Source: Halopseudomonas pelagia (lineage in GTDB: Bacteria > Pseudomonadota > Gammaproteobacteria > Pseudomonadales > Pseudomonadaceae). From it: a stretch of 64,000 nucleotides of DNA. A program made the translations under genes and the position numbers. This document shows positions 63,458-64,000 of this stretch, piece by piece; the stretch's first letter is position 1, and each line of letters opens with the position of its first letter. The notes beneath the pieces were generated by a model, which was given only the letters and a program-made list of their open reading frames with translations, made no database searches and had not been told where the DNA came from. Location of the stretch: assembly GCF_009497895.1 (NCBI RefSeq), contig NZ_CP033116.1, positions 1,736,001 through 1,800,000 on the forward strand, in the 5' to 3' direction.

Positions 63458-64000
63458 TCAGGGCGTGATGGCGACCTTGAGGACGCCATCACGCTGGTGA
63501 CTGAACAGATCATAGGCTTCGACGATGTCTGCCAGTTTGAACCTGTGCGTGACCATGGCCGTCAGATCGACGCGGCCAGATGCAACTACTTCCATCAGCC
63601 GGCGCATCCGCTCCTTGCCGCCGGGACACAGGGTGGTGATGATCTTGTGATCGCCCAGGCCGGCCGCTATCGCATCCAGCGGCATTGACAGCTTGCCCGA
63701 GTAAACCCCCAGACTCGACAGCGTACCGCCAGGTTTCAGGGCTCGCAGGCAGGATTCGAAGGTCTGCTGAGTGCCCAGCGCCTCAATGGCCACATCCACT
63801 CCCTTGCCTGCAGTGATCGCCATGATCTGCTCCAGTGGGTCCTGGGTTTTGTAGTTGATGGTTATGTCGGCGCCCAGGCGTTTGGCAATCTCCAACCGTT
63901 CGGCAACGCCATCGACGACAATGATTCGCGTGGCGCCCATCAGCTTCGCCCCAGCGGTAGCGCACAGGCCGATCGGCCCCTGGGCGAAGATCACTACGGT
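63458..64000 (-). CDS. Zinc-type alcohol dehydrogenase, C-terminal part (runs off the window)
   Basis: The visible 181 residues are the NAD-binding and C-terminal half of a medium-chain zinc alcohol dehydrogenase. The start of the Rossmann motif (GPIGLCATAGAKLMGA), the acidic NAD-binding VVDGVAERLE, the cofactor-domain EALGTQQTFE and the closing helix DIVEAYDLFSHQRDGVLKV are typical. An Asp after the second strand points to NAD rather than NADP. The zinc ligands lie in the missing N-terminal part beyond position 64000. The substrate (ethanol, butanediol or another alcohol) cannot be told. Confidence 0.88.
   Translation of the reverse strand, partial: TVVIFAQGPIGLCATAGAKLMGATRIIVVDGVAERLEIAKRLGADITINYKTQDPLEQIMAITAGKGVDVAIEALGTQQTFESCLRALKPGGTLSSLGVYSGKLSMPLDAIAAGLGDHKIITTLCPGGKERMRRLMEVVASGRVDLTAMVTHRFKLADIVEAYDLFSHQRDGVLKVAITP
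63464..63493. other. 10-bp stem-loop at the pyrF/alcohol dehydrogenase junction
   Basis: CGTGATGGCG (63464-63473) and CGCCATCACG (63484-63493) form a perfect 10-bp stem with a 10-nt loop, 11 nt after the pyrF stop and inside the 3' end of the convergent gene. There is no T-run. It could slow or stop transcription from either side. Confidence 0.35.

Overview
The window reads as a chromosomal segment of a Pseudomonas-type gammaproteobacterium. It has moderately high GC, no plasmid, phage or IS genes, and runs of genes in the order known from Pseudomonas: ffs-dnaX-ybaB-recR; fumC-DUF2059-bolA-trhO; mtaD-ubiG-mupP-yciK divergent from mtnA; then gyrA-serC-pheA-hisC-(tyrA-aroA fusion)-cmk-rpsA-ihfB-lapA-lapB-pyrF. 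A REPIN-like inverted repeat and a CAAGCYGC-type repeat also fit Pseudomonadaceae. The deep-branching Halopseudomonas or a similar group is possible, but the species cannot be fixed from sequence reading alone. No tRNA, rRNA, CRISPR array, transposase or integrase was seen.

Layout. 0-3.6 kb: a partial membrane-anchored gene, 4.5S RNA, and the dnaX-ybaB-recR replication/repair operon. 3.6-13.3 kb: accessory single genes (pirin, a periplasmic binding protein, a serine hydrolase, YheU, a TauE/SafE permease, a 7TMR-DISM hybrid kinase) and mnmC. 13.3-17.2 kb: a two-gene beta-oxidation operon behind the only long (about 590 bp) non-coding stretch. 17.2-25 kb: carbinolamine dehydratase, an HPP protein, an EamA transporter, fumC, DUF2059, bolA, trhO, a DsbA-like protein, DUF6122 and UPF0149. 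25-32 kb: recQ, the autotransporter-like phospholipase plpD, a PlcP/LpxH-type metallophosphoesterase and a CyaB-like adenylate cyclase. 32-38 kb: an HD protein, an Mpo1-like protein, an AraC regulator, a nitroreductase, and a CpxRA-like operon with a Spy/CpxP-like protein between regulator and kinase. 38-44.8 kb: PHP nuclease, yciO, trpS, scpA, scpB, rluB and a diguanylate cyclase. 45-48.5 kb: the mtaD-ubiG-mupP-yciK operon. 48.5-64 kb: mtnA, gyrA, the aromatic/serine/histidine biosynthesis run, rpsA, ihfB, lapAB, pyrF and the 3' part of an alcohol dehydrogenase gene.

How the genes work together. Most of the window is housekeeping. serC, pheA, hisC and tyrA-aroA form a nearly gapless run joining serine (and PLP) synthesis to the shikimate end-steps, Phe, Tyr and His. 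mtaD and mtnA lie back to back on the methylthioadenosine salvage route. trpS-scpA-scpB-rluB follow one another at short distance. lapA-lapB follow rpsA-ihfB and relate to control of LPS synthesis.

Most notable signals. (1) Inside dnaX there is an in-frame GGGAAAG heptamer, a 4-nt spacer and an 11-bp stem-loop, with a -1-frame stop nine codons on, exactly at the end of the clamp-loader domains. This looks like a programmed frameshift that would make a gamma-type subunit, without the A AAA AAG site of E. coli. (2) Four 7-mers of the PhoB-box type, spaced exactly 11 bp apart, lie upstream of the plcP-like phospholipase C gene and between it and the divergent phospholipase plpD. (3) Two 12-bp ATCGAT-centred palindromes and a Shine-Dalgarno-enclosing inverted repeat precede the pirin gene. 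(4) Seven co-oriented GTCA-core 7-mers sit in the 150 bp upstream of the beta-oxidation operon. No wholly new multi-gene system is evident.
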